A stretch of 64,000 bases of DNA from SIG440 sp045631525 (GCA_045631525.1 JAZQUY010000012.1:1-64000), one strand, 5' to 3'; counted from the first letter of the stretch, positions 25,788 through 34,745 are shown. A program made the numbers and translations. Notes: generated by a model not told the origin, from the letters alone.

Positions 25788-26282
25788 ATGGAAAAAAAGA
25801 CGCTTCCATTTAATGGGACAAAGGAACAGGAAGAACAGCTTAAGGCTGTTATTGCGGAACACAAGGACCAGGACGGTGCTGTAATTCCCGTACTTCACAA
25901 AGCACAGGAAATTTATGGATATCTTCCCATTGAGGTTCAGGAAATGATTTCTGAGGGTCTTGATGTGCCGCTGGCGGAAATTTACGGTATTGTTACATTC
26001 TATACCCAGTTTTCACTTAACCCCAAGGGCAAGTATCACATCGGTGTATGCCTTGGTACTGCTTGCTATGTTAAGGGCTCAGGTGATATTTTAGACAAGA
26101 TTAAAGAGATTTTGGGAATTGAAGTTGGCGAGTGTACACCTGACGGTCTCTTCTCTATTGAGGCTACACGTTGTATCGGTGCTTGCGGACTTGCTCCGGT
26201 TCTTACAGTAAATGATGATGTTTACGGCAGATTGGTTGTTGATGATGTTGCCGGAATTATCAAAAAATATCAGGAACTCTAA
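25788..26282 (+). CDS. NuoE/HydC-like [2Fe-2S] subunit of NAD-linked hydrogenase
   Basis: 164 residues. The thioredoxin-fold domain carries the four cluster cysteines in CLGTAC and CIGACG. The N-terminal helical part holds VIPVLHKAQEIYGYLP and GIVTFYTQF, standard for 24-kDa subunits. ATG 25788 lies ten bases after AGGAGGT; TTG 25779 is too close to that site. It is the first structural gene of the hydrogenase operon. Confidence 0.93.
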   Translation: MEKKTLPFNGTKEQEEQLKAVIAEHKDQDGAVIPVLHKAQEIYGYLPIEVQEMISEGLDVPLAEIYGIVTFYTQFSLNPKGKYHIGVCLGTACYVKGSGDILDKIKEILGIEVGECTPDGLFSIEATRCIGACGLAPVLTVNDDVYGRLVVDDVAGIIKKYQEL

Positions 26283-26833
26283 TGCGGGAAATTTCACTTC
26301 ATATTCTTGATATTGTCCAGAATTCAATAGCCGCAAAGGCTGACGAAATAGGTGTCGATGTCATCGAAGATAAGATAGAGGACACTTTGACGGTTGTTAT
26401 CCGTGATAATGGCTGCGGAATGTCAGAGGAATTTCTCAAAAAGGTTGTTGACCCGTTTACCACCAAGCGTACAACCCGAAAGGTCGGGCTTGGAATCCCC
26501 CTTTTCAAGACGGCAGCTGAAAACACAGGCGGAAGTTTTGAAATATGGTCCAAAGAGGACGAGGGGACGCATGTTACTGCGGTGTTTGGTCTTAGTCACA
26601 TTGACCGCCAACCCCTTGGTGATATGGCAGGGACAATGCTCAGCCTTTTTACAGCGTATGAGGACATAAGGTTTTTGTACAAACATAAAATCGGCGAAAA
26701 AGAATTTTTTGTTGATACAAAAGAAATTAAAAACGTGCTTGGTGACGTTTCATTGCAGGCACCTGAGGTTTATCTGTGGCTTTCTGAATTCTTGAAGGAA
26801 GGCGAAGAAGAACTGAATCAAATGGAGGTATAA
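26282..26833 (+). CDS. Histidine-kinase-like ATPase, no phosphoacceptor domain
   Basis: 183 residues. GHKL motifs are present: N-box ILDIVQNSIAAKADEI, G1 IRDNGCGMS, F-box FTTKRTTRK and G2 VGLGIPLFK. There is no dimerisation/histidine domain, and a C-terminal 70-residue extension is unassigned. It overlaps the NuoE stop by one base and precedes the ferredoxin gene, so it is built into the hydrogenase operon. Its role there is unknown. Confidence 0.82.
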   Translation: MREISLHILDIVQNSIAAKADEIGVDVIEDKIEDTLTVVIRDNGCGMSEEFLKKVVDPFTTKRTTRKVGLGIPLFKTAAENTGGSFEIWSKEDEGTHVTAVFGLSHIDRQPLGDMAGTMLSLFTAYEDIRFLYKHKIGEKEFFVDTKEIKNVLGDVSLQAPEVYLWLSEFLKEGEEELNQMEV

Positions 26834-26835
26834 AA

Positions 26836-27201
26836 ATGAAAAGCTTAGCTGAACTTGAAGCAATAAGAAACAAAGCGAAAGGCTCTGTTAATTTAAGAAA
26901 AGACGATAATGCAGTTCGCGTGGTTGTTGGTATGGCAACTTGCGGAATTGCAGCAGGTGCAAAGCCTGTTATGAATGCTCTTATGGAAGAAGTAGCAAAA
27001 AGAAATCTTGAAAACGTAGCAGTTACTCAGACTGGTTGTATCGGCGTTTGCCGCTTGGAACCAATTGTTGAGGTTATGGTTCCCGGTGAAGAAAAAGTTA
27101 CTTATGTCAAGGTTGACCCCAAAAAGGCTGCTGAAATAGTAAGTGAACATATCGTGAATGGACGCATAGTCACAAAGTATACAATTGGTGCAGCGCAGTA
27201 A
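26836..27201 (+). CDS. Thioredoxin-like [2Fe-2S] ferredoxin
   Basis: 121 residues. The cluster-binding pattern is GMATCGIAAGAK with TGCIGVCRLEP, the NuoE-like arrangement. Proteins of this type accompany bifurcating hydrogenases as an extra electron-transfer subunit (HydD in some systems). It is two bases after the ATPase gene. Confidence 0.85.
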   Translation: MKSLAELEAIRNKAKGSVNLRKDDNAVRVVVGMATCGIAAGAKPVMNALMEEVAKRNLENVAVTQTGCIGVCRLEPIVEVMVPGEEKVTYVKVDPKKAAEIVSEHIVNGRIVTKYTIGAAQ

Positions 27202-27251
27202 TTTCTGCCCACTTTAAAACTTGAAAAAACGGAAAGGTTAGGTGTTAAATT

Positions 27252-29045
27252 ATGGATATGGTCAGAGGTCATATTCTCTGCTGCGGCGGTACCGGTTGTA
27301 CCTCTTCAGGCTGTGATGCGATTATCAAGGAAATGGAAGCACAGCTTGCGGCACATGATTTGGAAAAAGAATTTAAGGTTATCAAGACAGGTTGCTTCGG
27401 TCTTTGTGCGTTGGGACCTATTATGATTGTATATCCTGAGGGTGCTTTCTATAGCAGAGTTACTCCTGAGGATGTTAAAGAAATCGTTGAAGAACATCTT
27501 GTTAAGGGTAGAGTTGTTAAAAGACTTCTTTATGCTGAAACAGTTGAAGAAGACAACATCAAGAGTCTTAACGAAGTTGATTTCTACAAAAAACAAAAGA
27601 GAATTGCTCTTCGCAACTGTGGTGTTATTAACCCCGAAGACATTGATGAATATATCGGCGTTGACGGTTATCAGGCACTTGGTAAGGTCCTCACCGAAAT
27701 GACTCCTCAGGAAGTTATTGACGTAATCAAGGATTCAGGTCTCCGTGGCCGTGGCGGCGGTGGCTTCCCTACAGGTATGAAATGGCAGTTCACTTATAAT
27801 TCACAGGATGACCAGAAGTATGTTGCATGTAATGCCGACGAGGGCGACCCCGGTGCATTTATGGACAGAAGTATCCTTGAGGGTGACCCCCATGCTGTTA
27901 TTGAAGCTATGGCTATTGCAGGTTATGCAGTAGGTGCAAATCAGGGTTACATCTATATCCGTGCAGAGTACCCAATTGCTGTTAAGCGTCTTGGTATTGC
28001 TATTGCTCAGGCAAGAGAATACGGACTCCTCGGCAAAAACATTTTTGAATCAGGCTTTGATTTTGACCTGGAAATTCGTCTTGGTGCAGGTGCGTTTGTG
28101 TGTGGTGAAGAAACAGCCCTTATTACATCAATCGAAGGACACCGCGGTGAACCCCGTCCCCGTCCTCCGTTCCCGGCTGTTAAGGGTCTCTGGCAGAAGC
28201 CTACACTTCTCAATAACGTTGAGACTTATGCAAATATCACTCAGATTATATTAAATGGTGCAGACTGGTTCAAGGAAATCGGTACTGAAAAGAGCAAGGG
28301 TACAAAGGTATTCGCTCTTGGCGGTAAGATTAACAACACAGGTCTTGTTGAAGTTCCTATGGGTACAACCCTCCGTGAAATCATTGAAGAAATCGGTGGC
28401 GGCATCCCGAACGGCAAAAAGTTCAAGGCTGCTCAAACTGGTGGTCCTTCAGGCGGATGTATTCCCACACACCTCATTGATACACCTATTGACTATGATT
28501 CACTTATGGCAATCGGCTCAATGATGGGCTCAGGTGGTCTTATCGTTATGGACGAAGACAACTGTATGGTTGATATTGCAAAATTCTTCCTTGAATTCAC
28601 AGTTGATGAATCTTGCGGTAAGTGTACTCCTTGCCGTGTTGGTACAAAGAGACTTTATGAAATCTTAGAGAAGATTACATCAGGAAATGGTACTATGGAA
28701 GACCTTGACAAGATGGAAGAACTTTGCTACAGCATCAAGTCAACAGCACTTTGTGGTCTTGGTCAGACAGCTCCAAACCCTGTTCTCAGTACTCTTAAGT
28801 ATTTCCGTGACGAGTATGAAGCGCACGTTCGCGACAAGGTTTGTCCTGCAGGCGTATGTAAGAAACTTGTTAAGTATGAAATCATTGCTGACAAGTGTAA
28901 AGGTTGCAGCGCTTGTGCAAGAAAGTGTCCTGTTGGAGCAATTACCGGCGAAATCAAGTCACCTTACACCATCGACCCGGACAAGTGCGTTAAGTGCGGA
29001 GTTTGTATGGTTACTTGTAAGTTTGGTGCAATTATTAAGAAATAA
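27252..29045 (+). CDS. NuoF/HydB-like NAD-binding subunit
   Basis: 597 residues. Domains in order are a [2Fe-2S] thioredoxin-like domain (about 1-95, CCGGTGC and TGCFGLC), the 51-kDa FMN/NAD domain (LRGRGGGGFPTGMKW at about 165-180, CNADEGDPGAF), the SLBB region, the [4Fe-4S] site ESCGKCTPCRVG, and a C-terminal pair of [4Fe-4S] motifs (CKGCSACARKCP, CVKCGVCMVTC). It links NAD(H) and ferredoxin to the hydrogenase. The motif set fits the electron-bifurcating HydB type. Confidence 0.95.
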   Translation: MDMVRGHILCCGGTGCTSSGCDAIIKEMEAQLAAHDLEKEFKVIKTGCFGLCALGPIMIVYPEGAFYSRVTPEDVKEIVEEHLVKGRVVKRLLYAETVEEDNIKSLNEVDFYKKQKRIALRNCGVINPEDIDEYIGVDGYQALGKVLTEMTPQEVIDVIKDSGLRGRGGGGFPTGMKWQFTYNSQDDQKYVACNADEGDPGAFMDRSILEGDPHAVIEAMAIAGYAVGANQGYIYIRAEYPIAVKRLGIAIAQAREYGLLGKNIFESGFDFDLEIRLGAGAFVCGEETALITSIEGHRGEPRPRPPFPAVKGLWQKPTLLNNVETYANITQIILNGADWFKEIGTEKSKGTKVFALGGKINNTGLVEVPMGTTLREIIEEIGGGIPNGKKFKAAQTGGPSGGCIPTHLIDTPIDYDSLMAIGSMMGSGGLIVMDEDNCMVDIAKFFLEFTVDESCGKCTPCRVGTKRLYEILEKITSGNGTMEDLDKMEELCYSIKSTALCGLGQTAPNPVLSTLKYFRDEYEAHVRDKVCPAGVCKKLVKYEIIADKCKGCSACARKCPVGAITGEIKSPYTIDPDKCVKCGVCMVTCKFGAIIKK

Positions 29046-29066
29046 GGAAAGGGAGCGTGAACTAAA

Positions 29067-30806
29067 ATGGAAATGGTTAATATTAAAATAAATGGTCAGA
29101 GCCTTAGTGTTCCAAGCAACTACACTATTTTGGAAGCTGCCCGCAGTGCAAATATCGAAATACCTACCCTTTGCTATTTAAAGGATGTAAGCAAGACTGG
29201 TTCTTGCAGAATGTGTATAGTTGAAGTTGTAGGTGCAAGAAATCTTCAGGCTGCCTGTGTATATCCTGTATCAGAGGGTATGGAAGTCCTGACAAACACA
29301 CAAAAGGTAAGAGATGCAAGAAAAATCAATCTTGAGCTCTTGCTTTCAAATCATGACCGCAAGTGTCTTACTTGTGCTCGTAACCAGAACTGTGAACTCC
29401 AGAAACTTTCAGATGAGCTTGGTGTTACAGACATCACATATATGGGTGAAAGAAACGAATACGACATTGATGAAATTTCACCTTCAATCGTAAGAGACAA
29501 TAACAAGTGTGTTCTCTGTCGTCGTTGTGTGAGCGCTTGTAAGACCATCCAGACAGTTTCTGTTATTGATGCAACCGAAAGAGGTTTCAAAACAACAATA
29601 GCATCACCTTTCAATAAGTCTCTTAGCGAAGTTCCTTGTGTAAACTGCGGTCAGTGTATTGTGGCTTGTCCCACAGGTGCACTTCGTGAAAAGGATAACA
29701 CAGATGAGGTTTGGGCAGCTATCAATGATCCCGAAAAATATGTTGTTGTTCAGACTGCTCCAGCGGTGAGAGTAGGTCTTGGTGAAGAATTCGGTTACGA
29801 AATTGGCACACCTGTTACCGGTAAAATGGCTGCAGCCCTCAGAAGAATGGGCTTTGACGGCGTATTTGATACAGATACAGGTGCTGACCTTACAATTATG
29901 GAGGAAGGAACAGAGTTTATCGATAGACTCCAGAATGGCGGAAAACTGCCGATGATTACATCATGCAGTCCCGGTTGGATTAAGTTCTGTGAACACAACT
30001 TCCCTGATTTTCTTGACAATCTTTCAAGTTGCAAATCACCTCATCAGATGTTTGGTGCAATTCTCAAGACATACTATGCTGAAAAGATGGGTATTGACCC
30101 CAAGAAAATGTTTGTGGTTTCTGTTATGCCCTGCGTTGCTAAGAAATTTGAATCAGGTCGTCCCGAAATGGAAGTTGGTGGGCTCCGCGATGTTGATGCA
30201 GTTATTTCTACACGTGAGCTTGCAAAGATGATCAAACAGTCAGGTATCCTCTTTAACAAGCTTCCTGATGAAAAATTCGACAATCCGTTTGAAGAAGCAA
30301 GTGGTGCCGGCGTTATTTTTGGTGCAACAGGCGGTGTTATGGAAGCTGCTCTTCGTACAGTTGTTGAGGTTCTCGAAGGAAAGTCTTTTGAAAAACTCGA
30401 CTATGAAGCAGTAAGAGGTACAGACGGTATCAAGGAAGCAACACTCACAGTTGCAGGGAATGAGGTTAAGGTTGCTGTTGTCAGCGGTCTTGGTAATGCA
30501 AGAAAGCTTCTCAATGATGTAAGAGCTGGCAAAGCAAACTATCACTTCATCGAAGTTATGGCTTGTCCCGGCGGCTGTGTAACAGGTGGTGGACAGCCTA
30601 TCGTTGATTCAACTGTTCGTATGGATATTGATCTCAAGGCAAAGCGTGCTGCAGGTCTTTATGCAGAAGATGCGTCACTTCCTGTTCGTAAGAGCCACGA
30701 AAACCCCGATATCAAGCTTCTCTACTCAGAGTTCCTTGAAAAACCGGGTAGCCACAAATCGCACGAACTCTTGCACACACACTATATCGCAAGACCTAAA
30801 TTCTAA
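29067..30806 (+). CDS. hydA: [FeFe] hydrogenase catalytic subunit HydA, NAD-linked type
   Basis: 579 residues. It has an N-terminal [2Fe-2S] domain (C36, C47, C50, C64), the His-Cys3 motif H96/C100/C103/C109 and two [4Fe-4S] motifs (148-158, 191-201). The H-cluster domain shows L1 TSCSPGW (C300, Ser301), L2 MPCVAKK (C356) and L3 VMACPGGC (C500, C504). It reduces protons to H2, or the reverse. With the upstream NuoE-, ferredoxin- and NuoF-like subunits it forms a multimeric, probably bifurcating, enzyme. The Ser in L1 is discussed in the findings. Maturation genes hydEFG are not in the window. Confidence 0.95.
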   Translation: MEMVNIKINGQSLSVPSNYTILEAARSANIEIPTLCYLKDVSKTGSCRMCIVEVVGARNLQAACVYPVSEGMEVLTNTQKVRDARKINLELLLSNHDRKCLTCARNQNCELQKLSDELGVTDITYMGERNEYDIDEISPSIVRDNNKCVLCRRCVSACKTIQTVSVIDATERGFKTTIASPFNKSLSEVPCVNCGQCIVACPTGALREKDNTDEVWAAINDPEKYVVVQTAPAVRVGLGEEFGYEIGTPVTGKMAAALRRMGFDGVFDTDTGADLTIMEEGTEFIDRLQNGGKLPMITSCSPGWIKFCEHNFPDFLDNLSSCKSPHQMFGAILKTYYAEKMGIDPKKMFVVSVMPCVAKKFESGRPEMEVGGLRDVDAVISTRELAKMIKQSGILFNKLPDEKFDNPFEEASGAGVIFGATGGVMEAALRTVVEVLEGKSFEKLDYEAVRGTDGIKEATLTVAGNEVKVAVVSGLGNARKLLNDVRAGKANYHFIEVMACPGGCVTGGGQPIVDSTVRMDIDLKAKRAAGLYAEDASLPVRKSHENPDIKLLYSEFLEKPGSHKSHELLHTHYIARPKF

Positions 30807-30817
30807 ATTTAAAAATC

Positions 30818-30856
30818 AATCACCGGAGTTCAAATTGAATTCCGGTGATTTTTTGT
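30818..30856 (+). terminator. Terminator of the hydrogenase operon
   Basis: A long stem (30818-30827 with 30841-30850, extended inward by TTCAA/TTGAA) is followed by T6. Confidence 0.85.
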
Positions 30857-30971
30857 GTCGAGAAAAATGTAAAAAAGTTAGACGAAAAGATAAAATTTAT
30901 AAATTGTTGTGCAATTTGTCATTGTTTTCCAAAAAAATAGCAAATTTGGTGTAAAAAATAACTAAAAACTA

Positions 30972-31001
30972 TTGACATCATTCTGGAAGATATGGTATAA
31001 T
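30972..31001 (+). promoter_or_regulatory. Promoter of the ABC permease pair
   Basis: TTGACA at 30972-30977 and TATAAT at 30996-31001 with an 18-base spacer. Both hexamers are perfect. Confidence 0.8.
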
Positions 31002-31196
31002 TTCTATTAACGTAGGAAAGCTTTGTTTTCCTTTTTGCGATTTCATTTTTATGGATAGTTATATAATTTCTCGACAGAGTTTTGTGCAGTATAACTATTT
31101 TACATATATTAAAAAATAATGTGGCGGTTATCAGGCTCACGATGATTGCGGAAACATTTAAAACTTTAGTGAGCCGGAAAGGTTAATGATTTTTAT

Positions 31197-32141
31197 ATGA
31201 AGACTTCGGTTAAACAAGAATTGACACTTAACAGAAAAAAGTCAATATGGGTTAGAATGGCTTCCCAGTGGCAGCTTTATGTTTTCTTGCTTCCTGCAAT
31301 GGCCTTTATGGCAACATTCAATTACGGCCCCATGTATGGTATTATATTGGCATTTAAAGAATACTTGCCATCACTTGGTATTATGGGTTCTCCTTGGGTG
31401 GGTTTTGACCATTTTGAAAGATTTTTCAATCTCCCCAAATTTTGGACATATATATGGAATACAATAAAGGTTTCAGCGATTACCACGACTTTATCTTTTC
31501 CCTTTCCTATTATCCTTGCTATTATGTTGCATCACGTGAATTGCAAGTGGTACAAAAAGCTGGTTCAGAACTTTACATATTTGCCATATATGCTTTCACT
31601 TGTTGTTGTTATAAATATTGCACGAGTTTTCTGTTCACCTACCGGTGGTGTGTTCAATATTATAGGCGGTTGGTTCGGTGTGGACCCTGTCAACTTCTTT
31701 GGTGAAGATAAGTATGTTTTCTGGATTTATTGGCTCACAGATTTGTGGCAAACCCTTGGTTATTCTGCAGTTATTTATTTGGCAGCCCTTTCAGGTGTTG
31801 ACCAGGAACAACTTGAAGCAGCTAAAATTGACGGTGCAAACCAACTCAGAATTATCTGGAGTATTGAAATTCCTGCTATTGCTGATACTATTATCATTCT
31901 TTTGATTTTGGCGTTTGGTAGAATTTTCTCTGTTGGTGCTGATAAGATGCTTCTTATCCAGAACAGTGCAAACCTTGGTGCCTCGGAAGTTCTTTCAACT
32001 TATGTATATAAGGTAGGTCTTTTGGATGCTCAGTTTGGTTTCTCTACTGCTGTTAACTTGTTTAATACCATGATAAATATTATTTGCTTGTTGCTGGTTA
32101 ACTGGATATCAGGCAAAGTCAGTGAAACATCATTGTTCTAA
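31197..32141 (+). CDS. Sugar ABC transporter permease, LplB-like
   Basis: 314 residues with six predicted membrane segments. The CUT1 permease EAA loop is clear: EAAKIDGANQLRIIWSIEIP at about residues 205-224. The N-terminal pattern (WQLYVFLLPAMAFMATFNYGPMYGIILAFKEY) matches LplB-type permeases for oligosaccharides such as those from pectin or hemicellulose. ATG 31197 lacks a strong binding site at ideal distance (AAAGG is about 14 bases upstream). The second permease follows after 15 bases; no substrate-binding protein or ATPase gene adjoins. Confidence 0.9.
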   Translation: MKTSVKQELTLNRKKSIWVRMASQWQLYVFLLPAMAFMATFNYGPMYGIILAFKEYLPSLGIMGSPWVGFDHFERFFNLPKFWTYIWNTIKVSAITTTLSFPFPIILAIMLHHVNCKWYKKLVQNFTYLPYMLSLVVVINIARVFCSPTGGVFNIIGGWFGVDPVNFFGEDKYVFWIYWLTDLWQTLGYSAVIYLAALSGVDQEQLEAAKIDGANQLRIIWSIEIPAIADTIIILLILAFGRIFSVGADKMLLIQNSANLGASEVLSTYVYKVGLLDAQFGFSTAVNLFNTMINIICLLLVNWISGKVSETSLF

Positions 32142-32156
32142 GGAGGGGATTTAGTT

Positions 32157-33047
32157 ATGAAAATGAAAAGCAGATTTGACAGAAATTTTGATATTATAAA
32201 CTATACCCTTTTGGGAATATTGCTCTTTATAGTTATGTATCCACTGTATTTCGTAATTATCGCATCTATCAGTGACCCCAACTATGTAAATGCAGGCAAA
32301 ACACTTTTGTGGCCCAGAGGTCTTACTTTTGAGGGTTATGCTAAAATTCTCGAGTATAAAGAAATTATGATAGGTTACAAAAACTCTATTATTTATACAT
32401 TTGTGGGCACAATCATTAACCTTGTTGTTCTTATTCCGGCATCCTTTGCACTTTCAAGAAAAGAACTTGTAGGAAGAAGATTCTTTTCTTTAGCTTGTAT
32501 TTTCGCAATGTATTTCAGCGGTGGTGTTGTTCCCCTTTACTTGCTTATCAAAAATATGGGGATGTTTGATACTATCTGGGCTCTTGTTCTTCCTGGTGCA
32601 TTCAGTATAAGTAATATGATTATTTGCCGAAGCTTCTTTGTGGGCAACGTATCTGAAGAACTTTATGAGTCTGTAAAAATAGATGGTGGCGGTTATATGA
32701 GATTTTTCTTCTCGGTAGTGCTTCCGTTGTCAAAGGCGATAATAGCTGTTATGACTCTTTATCATGCTCTCGGTCACTGGAATGGTTACCTAAGCGTTCT
32801 TTATTATATGCGTGACCCCAATAAGTACAATCTTCAGTTGGTTCTTAAAAATCTTACAGAAAGTATAAGCACAAAGACTCTTGCAACCGAAGGTATGAGT
32901 GCAGAATATCTTGCAAGCATGCAGAAACTCAATGAAATGGTTAAGTTCTCAACTATTCTCATTGCCGCACTTCCAATGATCATTCTCTATCCGTTTGTAC
33001 AGAAATATTTCGTAACGGGTGTTATGATTGGTTCTGTAAAGGGTTAA
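32157..33047 (+). CDS. Carbohydrate ABC transporter permease, YtcP-like
   Basis: 296 residues, six membrane segments, EAA loop ESVKIDGGGYMRFFFSVVLP. It is the MalG-type partner of the preceding permease. ATG 32157 follows AGGAGGGG. The usual third gene, a solute-binding lipoprotein, is absent; a terminator follows instead. Confidence 0.9.
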   Translation: MKMKSRFDRNFDIINYTLLGILLFIVMYPLYFVIIASISDPNYVNAGKTLLWPRGLTFEGYAKILEYKEIMIGYKNSIIYTFVGTIINLVVLIPASFALSRKELVGRRFFSLACIFAMYFSGGVVPLYLLIKNMGMFDTIWALVLPGAFSISNMIICRSFFVGNVSEELYESVKIDGGGYMRFFFSVVLPLSKAIIAVMTLYHALGHWNGYLSVLYYMRDPNKYNLQLVLKNLTESISTKTLATEGMSAEYLASMQKLNEMVKFSTILIAALPMIILYPFVQKYFVTGVMIGSVKG

Positions 33048-33090
33048 ATTTCGATTAACATTTTAGGTGCAAATAAAATTCGTTTTATCA

Positions 33091-33124
33091 AAAGACCGAA
33101 GCATACAGGCTTCGGTCTTTTTTA
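33091..33124 (+). terminator. Terminator after the permease pair
   Basis: A 12-base stem (33091-33102 with 33109-33120) and a T run. Confidence 0.85.
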
Positions 33125-33217
33125 TGTAACAGGAAAAGTTTGTTGTATCGATGAACAACAGGTATGCGTAACCAAAAAAACATGACTGAATATACTGTAA
33201 AAAAGGCGGTGATAAAA

Positions 33218-33388
33218 ATGTTAAGGAAAAAGAGGTGTTGCAAAAGCCATTCAAATACATGGGCGATTTTTCTTATATCCATAGGTATCGGACTGTTTCT
33301 TGCGTATGCAATACCCAGATATCTTCTTATAACATTACTGGGTCTGTGCCTGATTTCAACTGGGATTTGCTGCTTGGTAAAAAAATAA
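33218..33388 (+). CDS. Small membrane protein of unknown function
   Basis: 56 residues from ATG 33218 after AAAGGCGGTG. A basic, Cys-containing start (LRKKRCCKSH) is followed by two closely spaced hydrophobic segments (about 14-30 and 33-53). It lies 17 bases before spoVM and may share its transcript, which would suggest a sporulation role; that is inference. Confidence 0.55.
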   Translation: MLRKKRCCKSHSNTWAIFLISIGIGLFLAYAIPRYLLITLLGLCLISTGICCLVKK

Positions 33389-33405
33389 AAGAAAGGAGAA
33401 CCAAG

Positions 33406-33489
33406 ATGAAAATTGTAGTAGTCAAAGCACCAAAATTTTTGCGAGGGATACTTAAAAGTATCTTTAAAATCAAAAGCACAGAGGATTAG
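33406..33489 (+). CDS. spoVM: Stage V sporulation protein M
   Basis: A 27-residue amphipathic peptide beginning MKIVVVKAPKFLRGILK and ending KIKSTED. It matches the SpoVM pattern, with Pro9 in the position that is essential in the 26-residue B. subtilis peptide. SpoVM recognises the curved forespore membrane and anchors SpoIVA for coat assembly. ATG 33406 follows GAAAGGAG. Convergent rpmB lies just downstream, as in B. subtilis. The gene is too short for many gene finders. Confidence 0.88.
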   Translation: MKIVVVKAPKFLRGILKSIFKIKSTED

Positions 33490-33507
33490 TGTTTACATAA
33501 ATAAAAA

Positions 33508-33546
33508 AGACCATAGATGCATTTGCTTCTATGGTCTCTGGTTTTT
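33508..33546. terminator. Bidirectional terminator between spoVM and rpmB
   Basis: A 9-base stem (33508-33516 with 33529-33537) is flanked by A6 on the left and T6 on the right, so it can serve both converging genes. Confidence 0.8.
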
Positions 33547-33559
33547 TAGGCTTTTTAAA

Positions 33560-33748
33560 TTATACAGCGCGCTGTACTTTACCTGATCTCAAACATCTTG
33601 AACAAGCATAAACTCTTTTGGGTGTGCCGTCAACAACTGCTCTAACCCTTCTGATGTTTGGCTTCCATGTTCTGTTGGAACGACGGTGTGAGTGAGAAAC
33701 CTTAATTCCGAACTTCAATTCTTTTCCGCAAACTTCACATTTTGCCAT
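33560..33748 (-). CDS. rpmB: 50S ribosomal protein L28
   Basis: 62 residues, typical L28 length. It has the two CxxC zinc pairs (CEVCG at the start, CSRCLR near the end) and the conserved SHSHRRSNRTWKPNIRRVR. ATG 33748 follows GGAGGTGTATATA; the frame continues upstream but without homology. Confidence 0.97.
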   Translation of the reverse strand: MAKCEVCGKELKFGIKVSHSHRRSNRTWKPNIRRVRAVVDGTPKRVYACSRCLRSGKVQRAV

Positions 33749-33793
33749 TATATATACACCTCCAATTAAAATCATAATCAATCAACTTAAAAT

Positions 33794-33822
33794 ATTATAA
33801 CAGAATATTTTTACTTTTGCAA
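33794..33822 (-). promoter_or_regulatory. rpmB promoter
   Basis: On the minus strand, TTGCAA (33822-33817) and TATAAT (33799-33794) are separated by 17 bases. Confidence 0.65.
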
Positions 33823-33996
33823 GAGTTTTTGAAAAAAAATTAGAAAAAAAGTATAATATTATAAGGGAATGTCTGTTAGAATGATAAATGTGTTATAAAT
33901 GTATAAAAAAAATATATTATTGTGTAAATCTTTTTTTTGTATTTTGTTATATAATATATTTAATATTACATTATTGAAATATCAGGAGGATGTATT

Positions 33997-34719
33997 ATGA
34001 GAGTGATTGTATGTGAAAATTATGATGAAGTTTCAAAAAAAGCTGCTCAGATAGTTGCAAGCGAAGTAGTTCTTAACCCCAAAGCTGTTTTGGGTCTCGC
34101 TACTGGTTCTACACCTGTAGGTATGTATAAAATTCTTGCGGAAATGAACAAAAACGGCGAAATAGATTTCAGCAGCATTAAGTCATTCAATCTTGATGAA
34201 TATTATCCTATGGCTGCAGATAACGACCAGAGTTATCGTTATTTTATGAATGAAAATCTGTTTAATCATATAAATATTGATATCAAAAACACTCACGTTC
34301 TTGATGGTCTTGCAGAGGACCCAGAAAAAGAATGTGCAGATTATGACAAAATGATTGAAGAGGCAGGTGGCATAGACATTCAGGTGCTTGGTATCGGTCA
34401 GAATGGTCACATTGCTTTCAATGAGCCTGATTCTTTCCTTTATGCAAATACTCACGTCACTGATTTGACAGAGAGTACAATCAACGCGAATTCCAGATTT
34501 TTTGAAAAGATTGAGGATGTTCCCACCAAGGCACTTACTATGGGCATTGCATCAATCTTAAGGGCAAAAAGAATCATTATCCTTGCTACAGGAGCAAGTA
34601 AAAAGGCAATAACTAAGGAACTTATAGAAGGCGAAATTTCAACAAACAATCCCGCATCTATGCTTAAGGTTCATAAGGATGTAATTCTTATCTGCGACAA
34701 AGAAGCATACGGCGAATAA
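33997..34719 (+). CDS. nagB: Glucosamine-6-phosphate deaminase
   Basis: 240 residues. It converts glucosamine 6-phosphate to fructose 6-phosphate and ammonia. Family motifs are LGLATGSTPVGMY (phosphate loop), SFNLDEYYPM, and LGIGQNGHIAFNEP with the catalytic Asp/His region. ATG 33997 follows CAGGAGG. The ROK gene 26 bases downstream suggests an amino-sugar salvage operon. The AT-rich 200 bases upstream contain several TATAAT-like strings but no clear single promoter. Confidence 0.95.
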   Translation: MRVIVCENYDEVSKKAAQIVASEVVLNPKAVLGLATGSTPVGMYKILAEMNKNGEIDFSSIKSFNLDEYYPMAADNDQSYRYFMNENLFNHINIDIKNTHVLDGLAEDPEKECADYDKMIEEAGGIDIQVLGIGQNGHIAFNEPDSFLYANTHVTDLTESTINANSRFFEKIEDVPTKALTMGIASILRAKRIIILATGASKKAITKELIEGEISTNNPASMLKVHKDVILICDKEAYGE

Positions 34720-34745
34720 ATAAACAAATACAAAGGAGAAAAACT

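Larger units (their letters stand above)
30807..31196. other. 390-base intergenic region
   Basis: It holds the hydrogenase terminator, AT-rich DNA, one strong promoter (30972-31001) and a leader of about 190 bases. The leader carries an inverted repeat GGCTCAC/GTGAGCC at 31134-31175, just before the permease gene. No open frame here looks coding. Confidence 0.7.

Noticed and set aside
27934..28254. Long open frames in other phases inside the hydrogenase subunit genes
   Set aside because: They are shadows of a well-conserved reading frame with strong codon bias; none shows a start signal or family motif.
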